Source: Woeseia sp034521225 (GTDB taxonomy: Bacteria; Pseudomonadota; Gammaproteobacteria; Steroidobacterales; Woeseiaceae). From it: 64,000 nucleotides of DNA. Under the pieces are notes generated by a model. That model ran no database searches. It was not told where the DNA came from and worked only from the letters and a program-made list of their open reading frames with translations. The DNA lies in the NCBI GenBank assembly GCA_034521225.1, contig JAXHMR010000010.1, forward strand, positions 1 to 64,000, read 5' to 3'. Of the stretch, positions 30,021 to 38,942 are shown piece by piece; position 1 is the stretch's first letter, and each line of letters begins with the position of its first letter. Position numbers and translations under genes: made by a program.

Positions 30021-30223
30021 GTGCTGGTCGCACTTTGACTGGTGACCACCGGCGCCAAGATGCAGTTTTTCGCCCGTCATGACAATATGGCATCCGGGTC
30101 GCCGCCGCCGCTGTTGGTTTCACGCGGTTCGATTGCTTGCAATCAAAGGGCAAGACTCGGACTATTCGCTACCTGTGTTTCGACGCCATGCCGCAACACT
30201 TGTAATTTCAAAGGGGGATAATC

Positions 30224-31250
30224 ATGTCACTGGATCGTCGTCGTATCGTCACGCCGGTACTCGCGCTCGTTTCCGCTCTGCTCGTTGCGGGCACGGCCGC
30301 GGCGCAAAATCACGCGCCTAATCCCTATCGCACGATAGAAGGCTGGGCCACGCTGCCCGGCGACCGGGTCTGGGGCGCAACCAGCGCCGTATTTCCGGCC
30401 AACGACGGCAAGCACATCTGGATTGCCGAGCGCTGCGGTGCGAACCTTTGTGTCGGCAGTGACCTTAACCCCGTCATGCAGTTTGATCCGGACGGTAATG
30501 TAGTTCGCCAGTTTGGCGCCGGCCAGATCGGTCTGGCCGCACGGTATTTATGTGGATGCTGATGACAATGTCTGGATCGCGGACGCCGTCGGTTATGCGC
30601 CGGTGCCGGAAGGCGTCGGCCACACCGTCATGAAATTCAGCCCCGAAGGCGAATTGTTGATGACGCTCGGCAAGGAAGGCGTTGCCGGGACCGGACCGGA
30701 CGAGTTCAACAAGCCGTCCGATGTGCTCGTCGCCCCGAACGGCGACATATTCATCGCCGACGGGCACGACACCAGCGGCAACAACCGTATCGTCAAGTTC
30801 GACAAGGACGGCAATTACCTCGACGAATGGGGCACAACCGGCGGCGGCAACGGCGAATTCCGGGACCCGCACGCGCTCGCCATGGACTCGCAGGGACGCC
30901 TGTTCGTCGCCGACCGCGGCAACAGCCGCATCCAGATTTTCGACCAGGGCGGTGAGCATCTGGCCACGTGGACCCAGTTCGGGCGTCCGAGCGGCCTGTA
31001 CATCGATGACAACGACATTCTCTACTCTGCCGACTCGGAGTCGAACGAAGGCCGGAACCCGGGCTGGAAGCGCGGTATCCGCATCGGCAGCGCCCGGGAC
31101 GGCTTTGTCACGGCGTTCATTCCGGACCCGGAGACGGACCAGGACAATTCCGGCACCAGTGGCGCGGAAGGTGTGGCGGCGGATGCCGCCGGCAACATCT
31201 ATGGCGCCGAAGTTGGTCCGAGAGCCATCAAGAAGTACGTGAAAAAATAA
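30224..31250 (+). pseudogene. Secreted NHL-repeat protein, one frameshift
   Basis: Two frames join near 30530 into about 341 residues. The start follows AAAGGGGG at good spacing and encodes the signal peptide MSLDRRRIVTPVLALVSALL VAGTAAAQ. NHL-type blades follow: PHGIYVDADDNVWIADAVGY, FNKPSDVLVAPNGDIFIADG, FRDPHALAMDSQGRLFVADR, and AEGVAADAAGNIYGAEVGPR. Removing one G in the run at 30529-30533 restores continuity. The fold is a six-bladed propeller, as in peptidyl-alpha-hydroxyglycine lyase and SMP-30-like proteins. The catalytic role is not provable. It is probably periplasmic. Confidence 0.82.
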
Positions 31251-31252
31251 GA

Positions 31253-31510
31253 CGTCATCGCGGCCCGCAGGACTTGGCGATCTCGCGCCCCCGCTCATCG
31301 GCGAGCCCGCAGGGCGTGGCGATCTCGCACCCCCGTCATCGCGAGCCCGCAGGGCGTGGCGATCTCGCACCCCCGTCATCGCGAGCCCGCAGGGCGTGGC
31401 GATCTCGCACCCCCGTCATCGCGAGCCCGCAGGGCGTGGCGATCTCGTACAGATTGGCAGAGTCATTAGCGGAACAAGATCGCCACGGCGCTGCGCGCCT
31501 CGCGATGACA
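31253..31510. repeat. REP-like cluster with 40-bp tandem array, locus 4
   Basis: From 31321 the sequence repeats with an exact 40-bp period (starts at 31321, 31361, 31401, partial at 31441), each unit holding CCCCGTCATCGCGAGCCCGC then AGGGCGTGGCGATCTCG. A degenerate copy precedes them, and an inverted unit (AAGATCGCCACGGCGCTGCG to CGCGATGACAC) closes the cluster after a 30-bp spacer. It lies between the NHL gene and the Bax1-I gene. Confidence 0.88.
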
Positions 31511-31580
31511 CGGTTCACTCGGCCGCGCTCCACAATGGTAGAATCAGTCGTCTATCCGGAGCCCCGTGGAGCAAAACTGC

Positions 31581-32270
31581 ATGAGTGACAACGCAAATTA
31601 CCTGGCACCCGTTTCCAGCCTGTCCGTCGAAGACCGTTCGACCTTTATCTGGCGGTGCTACGCGCATGTTGTCGGTGCCATCATCGCGTTTGCGGCGGTA
31701 GAGGCTTACCTGATCCAGTCCGGAATTGCCGCGCGTATTGCCGGGCCGATGATCAACAACTGGCTATTGGTGCTCGGCGGCTTCATGCTCGCAGGCTGGG
31801 GCGCCGCACACGTTGCGCACCGCCTCGTGTCGAAGCAGGCGCAATACGCGGCCTTTGCCTTCTTTATTGTCGTCGAGGCAATCATTTTCTGCCCGCTTCT
31901 GCTGCGCGCTGCGATGATGGATCCCGGCATGATCGACAGCGCGGCCGGCGTTACGCTGCTCGGCTGCGGCGGCCTCATCGCCACCGCGATGATCACCCGC
32001 AAGGATTTCTCGTTCCTGCGCGGCCTGCTGGTTTGGGGCGGCATCCTGGCGATGGTGGGTATCGTCTCCAGCCTGTTGTTCGGATTTGCGCTGGGCACGT
32101 GGTTTTCGGTCGGCATGATCGGCTTCGCCGGCGCTGCTGTCCTGTACGACACGTCGAACATCATGCTCCACTACCCGGAGGATAGGTACGTGGCGGCATC
32201 AATGGCGCTGTTCGCTTCAATCGCACTGATGTTCTGGTACGTATTGCAGCTCTTCATGTCCCGCGACTGA
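31581..32270 (+). CDS. Bax inhibitor-1 / YbhL-YccA family membrane protein
   Basis: Intact, 229 residues from ATG 31581 with GTGGAG about 9 bp upstream. Seven TM helices are visible, among them TFIWRCYAHVVGAIIAFAAV, FAFFIVVEAIIFCPLLL and ALFASIALMFWYVLQLFMSR. The C-terminal VLYDTSNIMLHYPEDRYVAA is the family's conserved DTxxI element. Bacterial relatives interact with FtsH or act as leak channels; the cellular role is not settled. It stands between REP locus 4 and the MscS-type channel gene on the same strand. Confidence 0.88.
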   Translation: MSDNANYLAPVSSLSVEDRSTFIWRCYAHVVGAIIAFAAVEAYLIQSGIAARIAGPMINNWLLVLGGFMLAGWGAAHVAHRLVSKQAQYAAFAFFIVVEAIIFCPLLLRAAMMDPGMIDSAAGVTLLGCGGLIATAMITRKDFSFLRGLLVWGGILAMVGIVSSLLFGFALGTWFSVGMIGFAGAAVLYDTSNIMLHYPEDRYVAASMALFASIALMFWYVLQLFMSRD

Positions 32271-32307
32271 AGGTAACGGGTAAACAGAGGAACAGCTTGT
32301 ACAGAGG

Positions 32308-35196
32308 TTGCCGAATCCCGTGACCTTGCAGAGACAGTGGGAGGCCCACCCAGCGTGTTCCCCTCGTCCTGCCCTCTACTGCCGCATTTCGTTGTTCCGG
32401 CGCCTGCTGCTCCCGCAGGCGCTGTTGTTCATCACCGCTATGGCGGGCGTGCTTGCGACCGATGCAAACGCGCAGCAGCCCGCGCCCTTCGATCCGATCG
32501 CAGCGGGCATCGAGCTTGATGACCTCAGCAATAAGATAGCGGCCGAAGCGTTCGAACCCGGCTTCCTCGACGAAGCACGGAGCCGTGCGGTTGCGATCGC
32601 TGCGCGCGCCGAGCAGTGCTATCGGCAGGCCACGGCTGATCGCGAGCGCCTCGTCATCCGCTATGAGCCACTGCGCGACATCGATGCAGAGGTTCCGCCC
32701 GCCGTCATGGATCAGCGCATCGAAGTTCGCGCGCTGCTGGATCGCGCCATTACCCGGCAGACCCAGTGCCAGGCCGTCAAGGACCAGGCGGACGCGCTCG
32801 CTGCCGAGGCTACCGACACGCAGGCACGTATCTCGCAGCAATTCCTGTTCCACCGCGTTGCATCACCGCTCGGCCAGCTTCAGCAGCTGCCGCAGCAGCT
32901 CGCGACGATGCCGCCGCGGCTGCGTAGTGCCGTGGACCTCGACCTGAAGGCTGGCATAACGCCGCCGACGATGCTGTGGCTGTTGCTCGGCTCCGGCATC
33001 CTGGCCGCCGGCATCGGGTTGTACATACGCAACCGGTTTACGCGCTGGTTTGAGGCTGGCGGCGGTCACGACGCTGCCCCGCAGCTCAAGTACCTGCTGC
33101 CGAAACCGATTGCGGAATACTCGCCCCTGCTGCTCGAGGGTCTCGCACTGCTCGGCGTGCTATTGACGGGTATCCAGAATGCGTCGCTTGACCTGGCGGT
33201 CGTACGCATCGCAGCAGGCATTTTCCTGTACGGACTGGGTTGCGTAGTCATCGACTGGGCAACAGGACCGCTGTCCCCATCGGCCAGTATCAAGGGCTTC
33301 ATTCCCGACCATGTCGCGCCGATGCGCCGCCGTCTGCGGTTTTTTATCCTGACTCTGGTTGCCAGTTTTGTCGTGCTGGGCACGGATTGGCTGTCCATTC
33401 GGCTTGTCGACCCGAGCGTGGGAGGCCGCACCGCCATGACGCTGCTCGTCGCAGTTTCGATGATCATTATTATCGTATACCTGCGGCGCATACCCGGGCT
33501 GATGCACCGCTTCCGGCTGATCCGTTATGCCGGCCTGCTGACCTTGCTGACGGGCCTGGTTTGCCTCGGCATCGGTTATGAAAACCTTGCCGGTTACCTG
33601 ATTCATGGCGCGACGCGCACCGCGCTCGCACTGCTGGTCCTGTGGTTGCTGCTGTGGATGTTCTACCAGGCGTTTGACTTCCTGATTAATACGGACACAC
33701 CAGCGGCTGTCAGCGTCCGCCGCGGTCTTGGCGTGTCGCGCGAGGGGTCTCGATCCGGCCTCGGTGTGCTGCAGCTGTTCGCCGACCTGATCCTGTGGCT
33801 CAGCTTCATTGTCTACCTGATTTATGTCTGGGACGAAGCCGGCACGACGCTCGACGAACTCGTCAACCTTATCCAGCAGGGCGAAACGGTCGGCAATATC
33901 CGCATCGTTCCCATCGACATTATTCGCGGCATCCTTGTCTTCGCAGGGCTGATTGTGTTGATCGGCTGGATCAAGCGCTGGATACAGCGTCGCTGGTTGC
34001 AGCACATTGTCGGTGATCGAGGCGCTCGCGAGGCCGTCACAACATTGATCGGCTACGTCGGCTTCCTTGTTGCTGCCGTGTTCGGGCTCGTGCTGGCCGG
34101 CATCGACCTGAGCGGCCTGACAATCATCGGCGGTGCGCTCGCGCTCGGAATTGGCTTCGGCATGCAGGAGATCGCCGGCAACTTTGTCTCCGGTATCATC
34201 CTGCTGTTTGAACGTCCTATCCGCGCCGGCGATTATGTGACAGTCGGCGACATAGAGGGCTTCGTGCGGCGCATTCGGCTGCGCGCAACAGAACTCGAGA
34301 CCCTGAACAACCAGAATGTCCTCGTACCAAACTCCGAACTGATCTCGGGACGTGTCACCAACTGGGTGCTGCGCGACCCGCAAGGACGGCTGCAGGTTTT
34401 CGTCCGCGTCGCCTATGGATCTGATGTACAGAAAGTCAGGCAGATACTGGAGCGCGTGGCCAATGAGCACAGCGAGGTCGTCACCGACGGTCGAGCACCG
34501 GCGCCGCGCGCGTTGTTGATGGAATTCGGCGAGTCATCGCTGAACTTCGAACTGCGAGTCCGGCTGCACCGTATCGAACGCCGCTATTCAGTGCTTAGCG
34601 ATCTCAATTTCGCCATTGACCAGGCGTTTCGCGAGGAAGGCATCAAGGTACCGTATCCGCAACGGGATCTGCATATCGTGTCGTACCCGGATACCACGGC
34701 GAAACCGGCGCGTGAAGAGGCAGCGCCTGTCGATGAAACCATTCGCACGCGCATCATGCATCATCCTGAACACGTCACTCGCAGTCATCGTCGCGATGTC
34801 AATCTGGCGATCGGCATCGACGAAGTCTGGCATGCCATTACCGATGCCGACAAGCTGAAGAAATGGCTGGCACGCGACGGTGAGTTCCGCCCGTTCATCG
34901 GGGGACCGTTTTCGCTGACGCTACGCGACGATGTGCAGTTCAATGGCCGCATCGATATCTTCCTGCCGCCACGGCGCATGCGGCTGGTGCATGAAACGGC
35001 GGAAGGCGAAGAGCCGCTTGCCAGCGGGCCGATTACGACGGACCTGCTGCTGAAGGAATCGGAAGGCAGCACCCAGTTTACGGTCATCGTGTCCGGCATT
35101 CCGGCGTCCGAGGACTGGGAGATCGAATACCGGCGCTCGGAAGACCGCTGGCAGGACGCGTTGAACGAACTCGAGGACTTGCTGACGCCCGGCTGA
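32308..35196 (+). CDS. Large MscS-family mechanosensitive channel with C-terminal SRPBCC (AHSA1-like) domain
   Basis: Intact, 962 residues. A signal-like segment (residues 25-55) precedes a periplasmic helical region (about 60-210, Q/A-rich, probable coiled coil). Many TM helices follow (225-610). The MscS pore and beta domain is at about 600-790: GGALALGIGFGMQEIAGNFV, FERPIRAGDYVTVGDIEGFV, LNNQNVLVPNSELISGRVTN. The channel module ends at PYPQRDLHIVSYPD. Residues about 815-962 then read AIGIDEVWHAITDADKLKKW, PFIGGPFSLTLRDDVQ and EIEYRRSEDRWQDALNELED, the pattern of AHSA1/SRPBCC proteins, which bind hydrophobic ligands or Hsp90-type partners. It stops immediately before the convergent serS stop. 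The fusion is continuous, with no frameshift at the junction. Confidence 0.9.
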   Translation: MPNPVTLQRQWEAHPACSPRPALYCRISLFRRLLLPQALLFITAMAGVLATDANAQQPAPFDPIAAGIELDDLSNKIAAEAFEPGFLDEARSRAVAIAARAEQCYRQATADRERLVIRYEPLRDIDAEVPPAVMDQRIEVRALLDRAITRQTQCQAVKDQADALAAEATDTQARISQQFLFHRVASPLGQLQQLPQQLATMPPRLRSAVDLDLKAGITPPTMLWLLLGSGILAAGIGLYIRNRFTRWFEAGGGHDAAPQLKYLLPKPIAEYSPLLLEGLALLGVLLTGIQNASLDLAVVRIAAGIFLYGLGCVVIDWATGPLSPSASIKGFIPDHVAPMRRRLRFFILTLVASFVVLGTDWLSIRLVDPSVGGRTAMTLLVAVSMIIIIVYLRRIPGLMHRFRLIRYAGLLTLLTGLVCLGIGYENLAGYLIHGATRTALALLVLWLLLWMFYQAFDFLINTDTPAAVSVRRGLGVSREGSRSGLGVLQLFADLILWLSFIVYLIYVWDEAGTTLDELVNLIQQGETVGNIRIVPIDIIRGILVFAGLIVLIGWIKRWIQRRWLQHIVGDRGAREAVTTLIGYVGFLVAAVFGLVLAGIDLSGLTIIGGALALGIGFGMQEIAGNFVSGIILLFERPIRAGDYVTVGDIEGFVRRIRLRATELETLNNQNVLVPNSELISGRVTNWVLRDPQGRLQVFVRVAYGSDVQKVRQILERVANEHSEVVTDGRAPAPRALLMEFGESSLNFELRVRLHRIERRYSVLSDLNFAIDQAFREEGIKVPYPQRDLHIVSYPDTTAKPAREEAAPVDETIRTRIMHHPEHVTRSHRRDVNLAIGIDEVWHAITDADKLKKWLARDGEFRPFIGGPFSLTLRDDVQFNGRIDIFLPPRRMRLVHETAEGEEPLASGPITTDLLLKESEGSTQFTVIVSGIPASEDWEIEYRRSEDRWQDALNELEDLLTPG

Positions 35197-36483
35197 TCAA
35201 TCTGCCGGCGGCAGAATGACGTCGACGCCGCCCATGTAGGGGGCGAGCATTTCGGGTAGCCGAACACTGCCGTCGGCCTGCTGACCATTTTCCAGTATCG
35301 CAACCAGCGCACGACCAGCTGCAACGCCGGAGCCGTTCAAGGTATGCAGCAGCTCCGGCTTGCCGGTATCCGGGTTTCGCCAGCGAGCCTGCATGCGGCG
35401 TGCCTGGAAGTCCGTGAAGTTGCTGCAGGACGAAATCTCACGATACGCCTGTTGGCCCGGAAGCCAGACTTCAATATCGTGCGTTTTGGAGGCACCGAAA
35501 CCGGTATCACCCGCGCAGAGCGCAACAACGCGGTATGGCAGTTCGAGTTTCTGCAATATTGCTTCCGCGTGTCCCGTCAGCACATCGAGTGTTTGCCAGG
35601 AGTCAGCGGGCCGCGTCAGGTGCACGAGCTCCACCTTTTCGAACTGGTGCTGCCGAATCATGCCGCGCGTATCGCGGCCGTACGCACCTGCTTCCGAGCG
35701 GAAACAGGGCGTGTGCGCAACAAGTTGTTGCGGCAATTCGTCAGCATCGTAGATCCGATCGCGGGCCAGGTTGGTCAGCGGCACCTCTGCCGTCGGAATC
35801 AGGTAATAAGGCGTTTCATCCGTGGTACGAAACAGGTCAGATTCGAACTTTGGCAACTGGCCTGTACCTTTGAGCGCATCGGCCTGCACGAGATAAGGGA
35901 CATAGGTTTCGCGGTAGCCGTGCTCTGCCGTGTGGACGTCGAGCATGAACTGGATCAGCGCGCGCTGCAGACGTGCAAGCGCGCCGTGCAATACCGAAAA
36001 GCGGGCCCCGGAAATGCGTGCCGCGGCGTCGAAGTCGAGCAGGCCTAGCTGCTCACCTATATCGACATGGTCCTTCGCGGGAAAGTCGAACGACGGCGGC
36101 TCGCCCCACCGGCGCAATTCCCGATTGTCCGATTCGTCCGCGCCATCCGGCACATCGTCGTGCAACAGGTTCGGGAGGCCGAGTTCGATGTCATCCAGCG
36201 CCTGGCGGACGCCGGTCAGCTTTTCGTCCGCCGCATCCAGGCGGTCACCGAGATCCTGGACAGCGGCCAGCAGCGGTGCCGCGTCCTCGCCTCTGGCCTT
36301 CGCCTGCCCGATGCGCTTCGCGCTGGCATTGCGTTCGCTGCGCATGGACTCAACCTCGACCTGCAGCGATTTGCGCTGCTCTTCCAGCGCCTGCCATGCG
36401 CCAGTGTCGAAATCGAATCCACGTCGTTTCAGGTTCGCCGCAACATCCTGCGTCGCCTGTCTTAGCATTTTCGGGTCAATCAT
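35197..36483 (-). CDS. serS: Seryl-tRNA synthetase
   Basis: Intact, 428 residues, normal for SerRS. The N-terminal helical arm is at 1-110 (LEEQRKSLQVEVESMRSERN). Class II motifs are clear: HTPCFRSEAGAYGRDTRGMI (motif 2), ISSCSNFTDFQARRMQARW, and LLHTLNGSGVAAGRALVAIL (motif 3). It charges tRNA-Ser, including the tRNA-Ser(TGA) at 26.8 kb, and tRNA-Sec if present. It starts 11 bp after rarA, as in E. coli where ftsK-lolA-rarA-serS are contiguous. Its stop abuts the convergent MscS gene. Confidence 0.97.
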   Translation of the reverse strand: MIDPKMLRQATQDVAANLKRRGFDFDTGAWQALEEQRKSLQVEVESMRSERNASAKRIGQAKARGEDAAPLLAAVQDLGDRLDAADEKLTGVRQALDDIELGLPNLLHDDVPDGADESDNRELRRWGEPPSFDFPAKDHVDIGEQLGLLDFDAAARISGARFSVLHGALARLQRALIQFMLDVHTAEHGYRETYVPYLVQADALKGTGQLPKFESDLFRTTDETPYYLIPTAEVPLTNLARDRIYDADELPQQLVAHTPCFRSEAGAYGRDTRGMIRQHQFEKVELVHLTRPADSWQTLDVLTGHAEAILQKLELPYRVVALCAGDTGFGASKTHDIEVWLPGQQAYREISSCSNFTDFQARRMQARWRNPDTGKPELLHTLNGSGVAAGRALVAILENGQQADGSVRLPEMLAPYMGGVDVILPPAD

Positions 36484-36494
36484 GATCGCTGGTG

Positions 36495-37886
36495 TCAGTC
36501 GTCCGTACCGGGAGTGGGTTTCCGGCGGCTGTCATTACGACGGGCGAATTCCTTGAGTTTTTCACCAATCCTGAGCTCGAGGCCGCGCGGCACCGGATGA
36601 TAATACGTGCGCTTCGGCATGTCGTCCGGAAAATACGTTTCGCCTGCCGCAAACGCATCATCCTCATCGTGTGCGTATCGGTACGCCTTGCCGTAGCCGA
36701 GTTTCTTCATCAGCTTTGTCGGCGCGTTTCGCAAATGTACCGGCACTTCCAGGGATCCGAACTCCTGCGCGTCAGTCGCAGCCGCCTTCGCGGCCTTGTA
36801 GACGGCATTGCTCTTGGCCGCACAGGACAGGAATATGACGGCTTGTGCCAGCGCCAGCTCGCCTTCCGGGCTGCCGAGGCGCTCAAGCGTCTCCCACGCA
36901 TCGAGACACAGGCGCAGTGCGCGTGGATCGGCATTGCCGATGTCCTCGGACGCCACGCGCAGCATGCGCCGGGCAATGTAATGCGGATCACAACCGCCAT
37001 CGAGCATACGCATCAGCCAGTACAACGATGCATCCGGGTCCGATCCGCGTACTGATTTGTGCAACGCCGAGATCTGGTCGTAGAAATACTCGCCTTGCTT
37101 GTCAAAGCGCCGGCGGCCACCCGATGCCACCTCCTCCGCCAGTGCCAGGGTAATCGAGGGCCTGGCAGTATCGACCATGCCGGCGGCCAATTCGAGCAGG
37201 TTCAGGCCGCGGCGGGCATCGCCGTCTGCCGCAGCGACCAGCAACGTGAACGCGGCGTCATCCATAGTCAGCGTCGCCAGATCAAGTTCACGCTTGAGCT
37301 CATCCAGTGCATTGCGCAAGATTTCGGTAAGTGCGTCCGCATCCAGTGTCTTGAGTACGTAGACGCGCGCACGCGATAACAATGCATTGTTGAGCTCGAA
37401 CGAGGGGTTTTCGGTTGTGGCACCGATGAAGGTCAGCGTGCCGTCCTCGACGAACGGCAGGAAGGCGTCCTGTTGGGATTTATTGAACCGGTGCACCTCG
37501 TCAAGAAACAGCACCGTCGCCTTCCGGTGCCGGGCCCTGAAATTTTTCGCTTCGTCGACCGCAGCACGGATGTCCTTGACGCCCGCCATGACCGCCGAGA
37601 GCGCAATAAAATGCGAGTCGGTCGTTGCGGCGATGATGCGCGCCAGCGTCGTCTTGCCGGTTCCGGGCGGCCCCCAGAAGATCATCGAATGCGGGCGGCC
37701 GCTGTCTATGGCGCGGCGCAAAGGCTTGCCTGCCGCAAGCAAATGATCCTGGCCATGAAACCCGGCCAGGTCACGCGGCCGCATGCGATCCGCAAGTGGC
37801 CGGCCCTGAACCGCCTCGTTCGCCGTCCCGGTATCGCTTTCGAAAAGATCAGCCACTGAAATTACTGGCGTTCGGGCGACAGCCAT
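36495..37886 (-). CDS. rarA: Replication-associated recombination protein RarA (MgsA)
   Basis: About 463 residues from ATG 37886. It has RPRDLAGFHGQDHLLAAGKP, Walker A MIFWGPPGTGKTTLARIIAA, Walker B ATVLFLDEVHRFNKSQQDAF, sensor 1 LTFIGATTENPSFELNNALL and the C-terminal MgsA domain (SDPDASLYWLMRMLDGGCDP; PVHLRNAPTKLMKKLGYGKA). It is a clamp-loader-like AAA+ ATPase acting at stalled forks. The chosen start overlaps the upstream VanZ-like gene by 25 bp. Longer upstream open frame is rejected as shadow. It is the conserved neighbour of lolA and serS. Confidence 0.95.
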   Translation of the reverse strand: MAVARTPVISVADLFESDTGTANEAVQGRPLADRMRPRDLAGFHGQDHLLAAGKPLRRAIDSGRPHSMIFWGPPGTGKTTLARIIAATTDSHFIALSAVMAGVKDIRAAVDEAKNFRARHRKATVLFLDEVHRFNKSQQDAFLPFVEDGTLTFIGATTENPSFELNNALLSRARVYVLKTLDADALTEILRNALDELKRELDLATLTMDDAAFTLLVAAADGDARRGLNLLELAAGMVDTARPSITLALAEEVASGGRRRFDKQGEYFYDQISALHKSVRGSDPDASLYWLMRMLDGGCDPHYIARRMLRVASEDIGNADPRALRLCLDAWETLERLGSPEGELALAQAVIFLSCAAKSNAVYKAAKAAATDAQEFGSLEVPVHLRNAPTKLMKKLGYGKAYRYAHDEDDAFAAGETYFPDDMPKRTYYHPVPRGLELRIGEKLKEFARRNDSRRKPTPGTDD

Positions 37887-38260
37887 TGCTCGAAGCGCAG
37901 GCTCCACCCGCCGGGTCCAAGCATTGCGAGCGCCAGGCCCCCTGCAATACCGGCGGCGTCCGCATAAAAATCCGCCCATTCAGCGCTACGGTGATAGGTG
38001 AAATACTGGCAAATCTCGATCAATGCTCCGAATGCCAGCAATCCGGCAGCGACGCGCCAGTACGAGGACCGCGCATACTGCCCGGAAAACCACAGCGCGA
38101 GCAGCACAAACGCGAAGCCGTGTAGCCACTTATCCAGCAACATGATGTCCCGCACGCTCACTTTCGGCCACAGCGCAGGCATCAATGCCACCGCGAACGA
38201 GATGGCCAGAACGGCGACGCCAGCGACACGCCAGCGCATGCGGTACCGTAACGGCAGCAT
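37862..38260 (-). CDS. VanZ-like membrane protein
   Basis: Intact, 132 residues with four TM helices. MLLDKWLHGFAFVLLALWFS holds the conserved KxxH/F pattern and GALIEICQYFTYHRSAEWAD FYADAAGI the ExxQ and DxxxDxxG elements of VanZ-like proteins. Despite the name these are common small membrane proteins unrelated to vancomycin resistance in Gram-negatives. It is inserted between lolA and rarA, overlapping both (start TGATG with lolA, end with rarA), so it is co-translated with them. Confidence 0.85.
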   Translation of the reverse strand: MLPLRYRMRWRVAGVAVLAISFAVALMPALWPKVSVRDIMLLDKWLHGFAFVLLALWFSGQYARSSYWRVAAGLLAFGALIEICQYFTYHRSAEWADFYADAAGIAGGLALAMLGPGGWSLRFEQWLSPERQ

Positions 38261-38937
38261 CAGCTCTCTGCTTTTTCCATTTCAAGCGGCGTGCCGACAA
38301 GATCCGCGTTTGCCGGTACGTCGAACTCAAACTGCGTGTCGTCAATCGGCTCATTGACCACGACATCGAACAGCCCGATCAATGTGCTTTGCTCGAGCGA
38401 ATCAAAAAAGATCATGCGCCGCAACGTGCCGTCATCGAAACCGAGCTCGACCCGTGTGAAGCCGCTGTCCGTATCGATCGGGCGGAGCCGCACCCAGACG
38501 ATACCGCGATCCTCGAAGCTGCCGTCGAACTCGAAGTCATCGAGGACATCAGCCGCACCCCCGAGCAGCAGCGCCGGCGTGCTCCCCAGCAACTCCGCCT
38601 GCGGTTTGACCGTGACCTGCTCGAGCTCGACATCGTGATTCCAGACGTTCAGGCCGTCGGCGACAAGTATCTGCTCGTAGGGCTCGCTGTAGGTCCAGCG
38701 GAATTTCCCCGGGCGCTTGATCGACATCGTGCCGCCCGATGTTTCCACGACGGTGTCGTCTGCATCGACCAACGTCTGCTCGAAGCGGGCGGACAGTGTC
38801 TGTATGTCGTTGACGAAGTTGTCGACGAGTCGACGACCGGGGGCGTCGCACGATGGCTCAGACACGGCCAGTCCGGGCAGCAGCAGGCACAGACAGGTCA
38901 GCCGCCGTACATAGCCGCTCGTTAATGTATTGGTCAT
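38260..38937 (-). CDS. lolA: Outer-membrane lipoprotein carrier LolA
   Basis: Intact, 225 residues. It begins with a signal peptide (RRLTCLCLLLPGLAVSEPSC), then VNDIQTLSARFEQTLVDADD, TSGGTMSIKRPGKFRWTYSE and PYEQILVADGLNVWNHDVEL, the typical LolA start with the RPGxFRW motif. It ferries lipoproteins across the periplasm from LolCDE to LolB, relevant to the lipoprotein peptidases and lipocalin here. It starts 5 bp after the ftsK stop, in the conserved ftsK-lolA order. Confidence 0.95.
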   Translation of the reverse strand: MTNTLTSGYVRRLTCLCLLLPGLAVSEPSCDAPGRRLVDNFVNDIQTLSARFEQTLVDADDTVVETSGGTMSIKRPGKFRWTYSEPYEQILVADGLNVWNHDVELEQVTVKPQAELLGSTPALLLGGAADVLDDFEFDGSFEDRGIVWVRLRPIDTDSGFTRVELGFDDGTLRRMIFFDSLEQSTLIGLFDVVVNEPIDDTQFEFDVPANADLVGTPLEMEKAES

Positions 38938-38942
38938 GATTA

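Noticed and set aside
31281..31510. Regular 40-bp repeats resembling a CRISPR array
   Set aside because: There are no unique spacers: the whole 40-bp unit repeats head to tail and the unit is the REP family seen elsewhere. No cas genes are present.
33160..34470. Minus-strand open frame of 436 codons
   Set aside because: Opposite the MscS gene; Gln/Asp/His-rich nonsense composition and no recognisable motif.
37862..38260. Vancomycin resistance determinant
   Set aside because: VanZ-like small membrane proteins are widespread in Gram-negatives and no other van genes are present.
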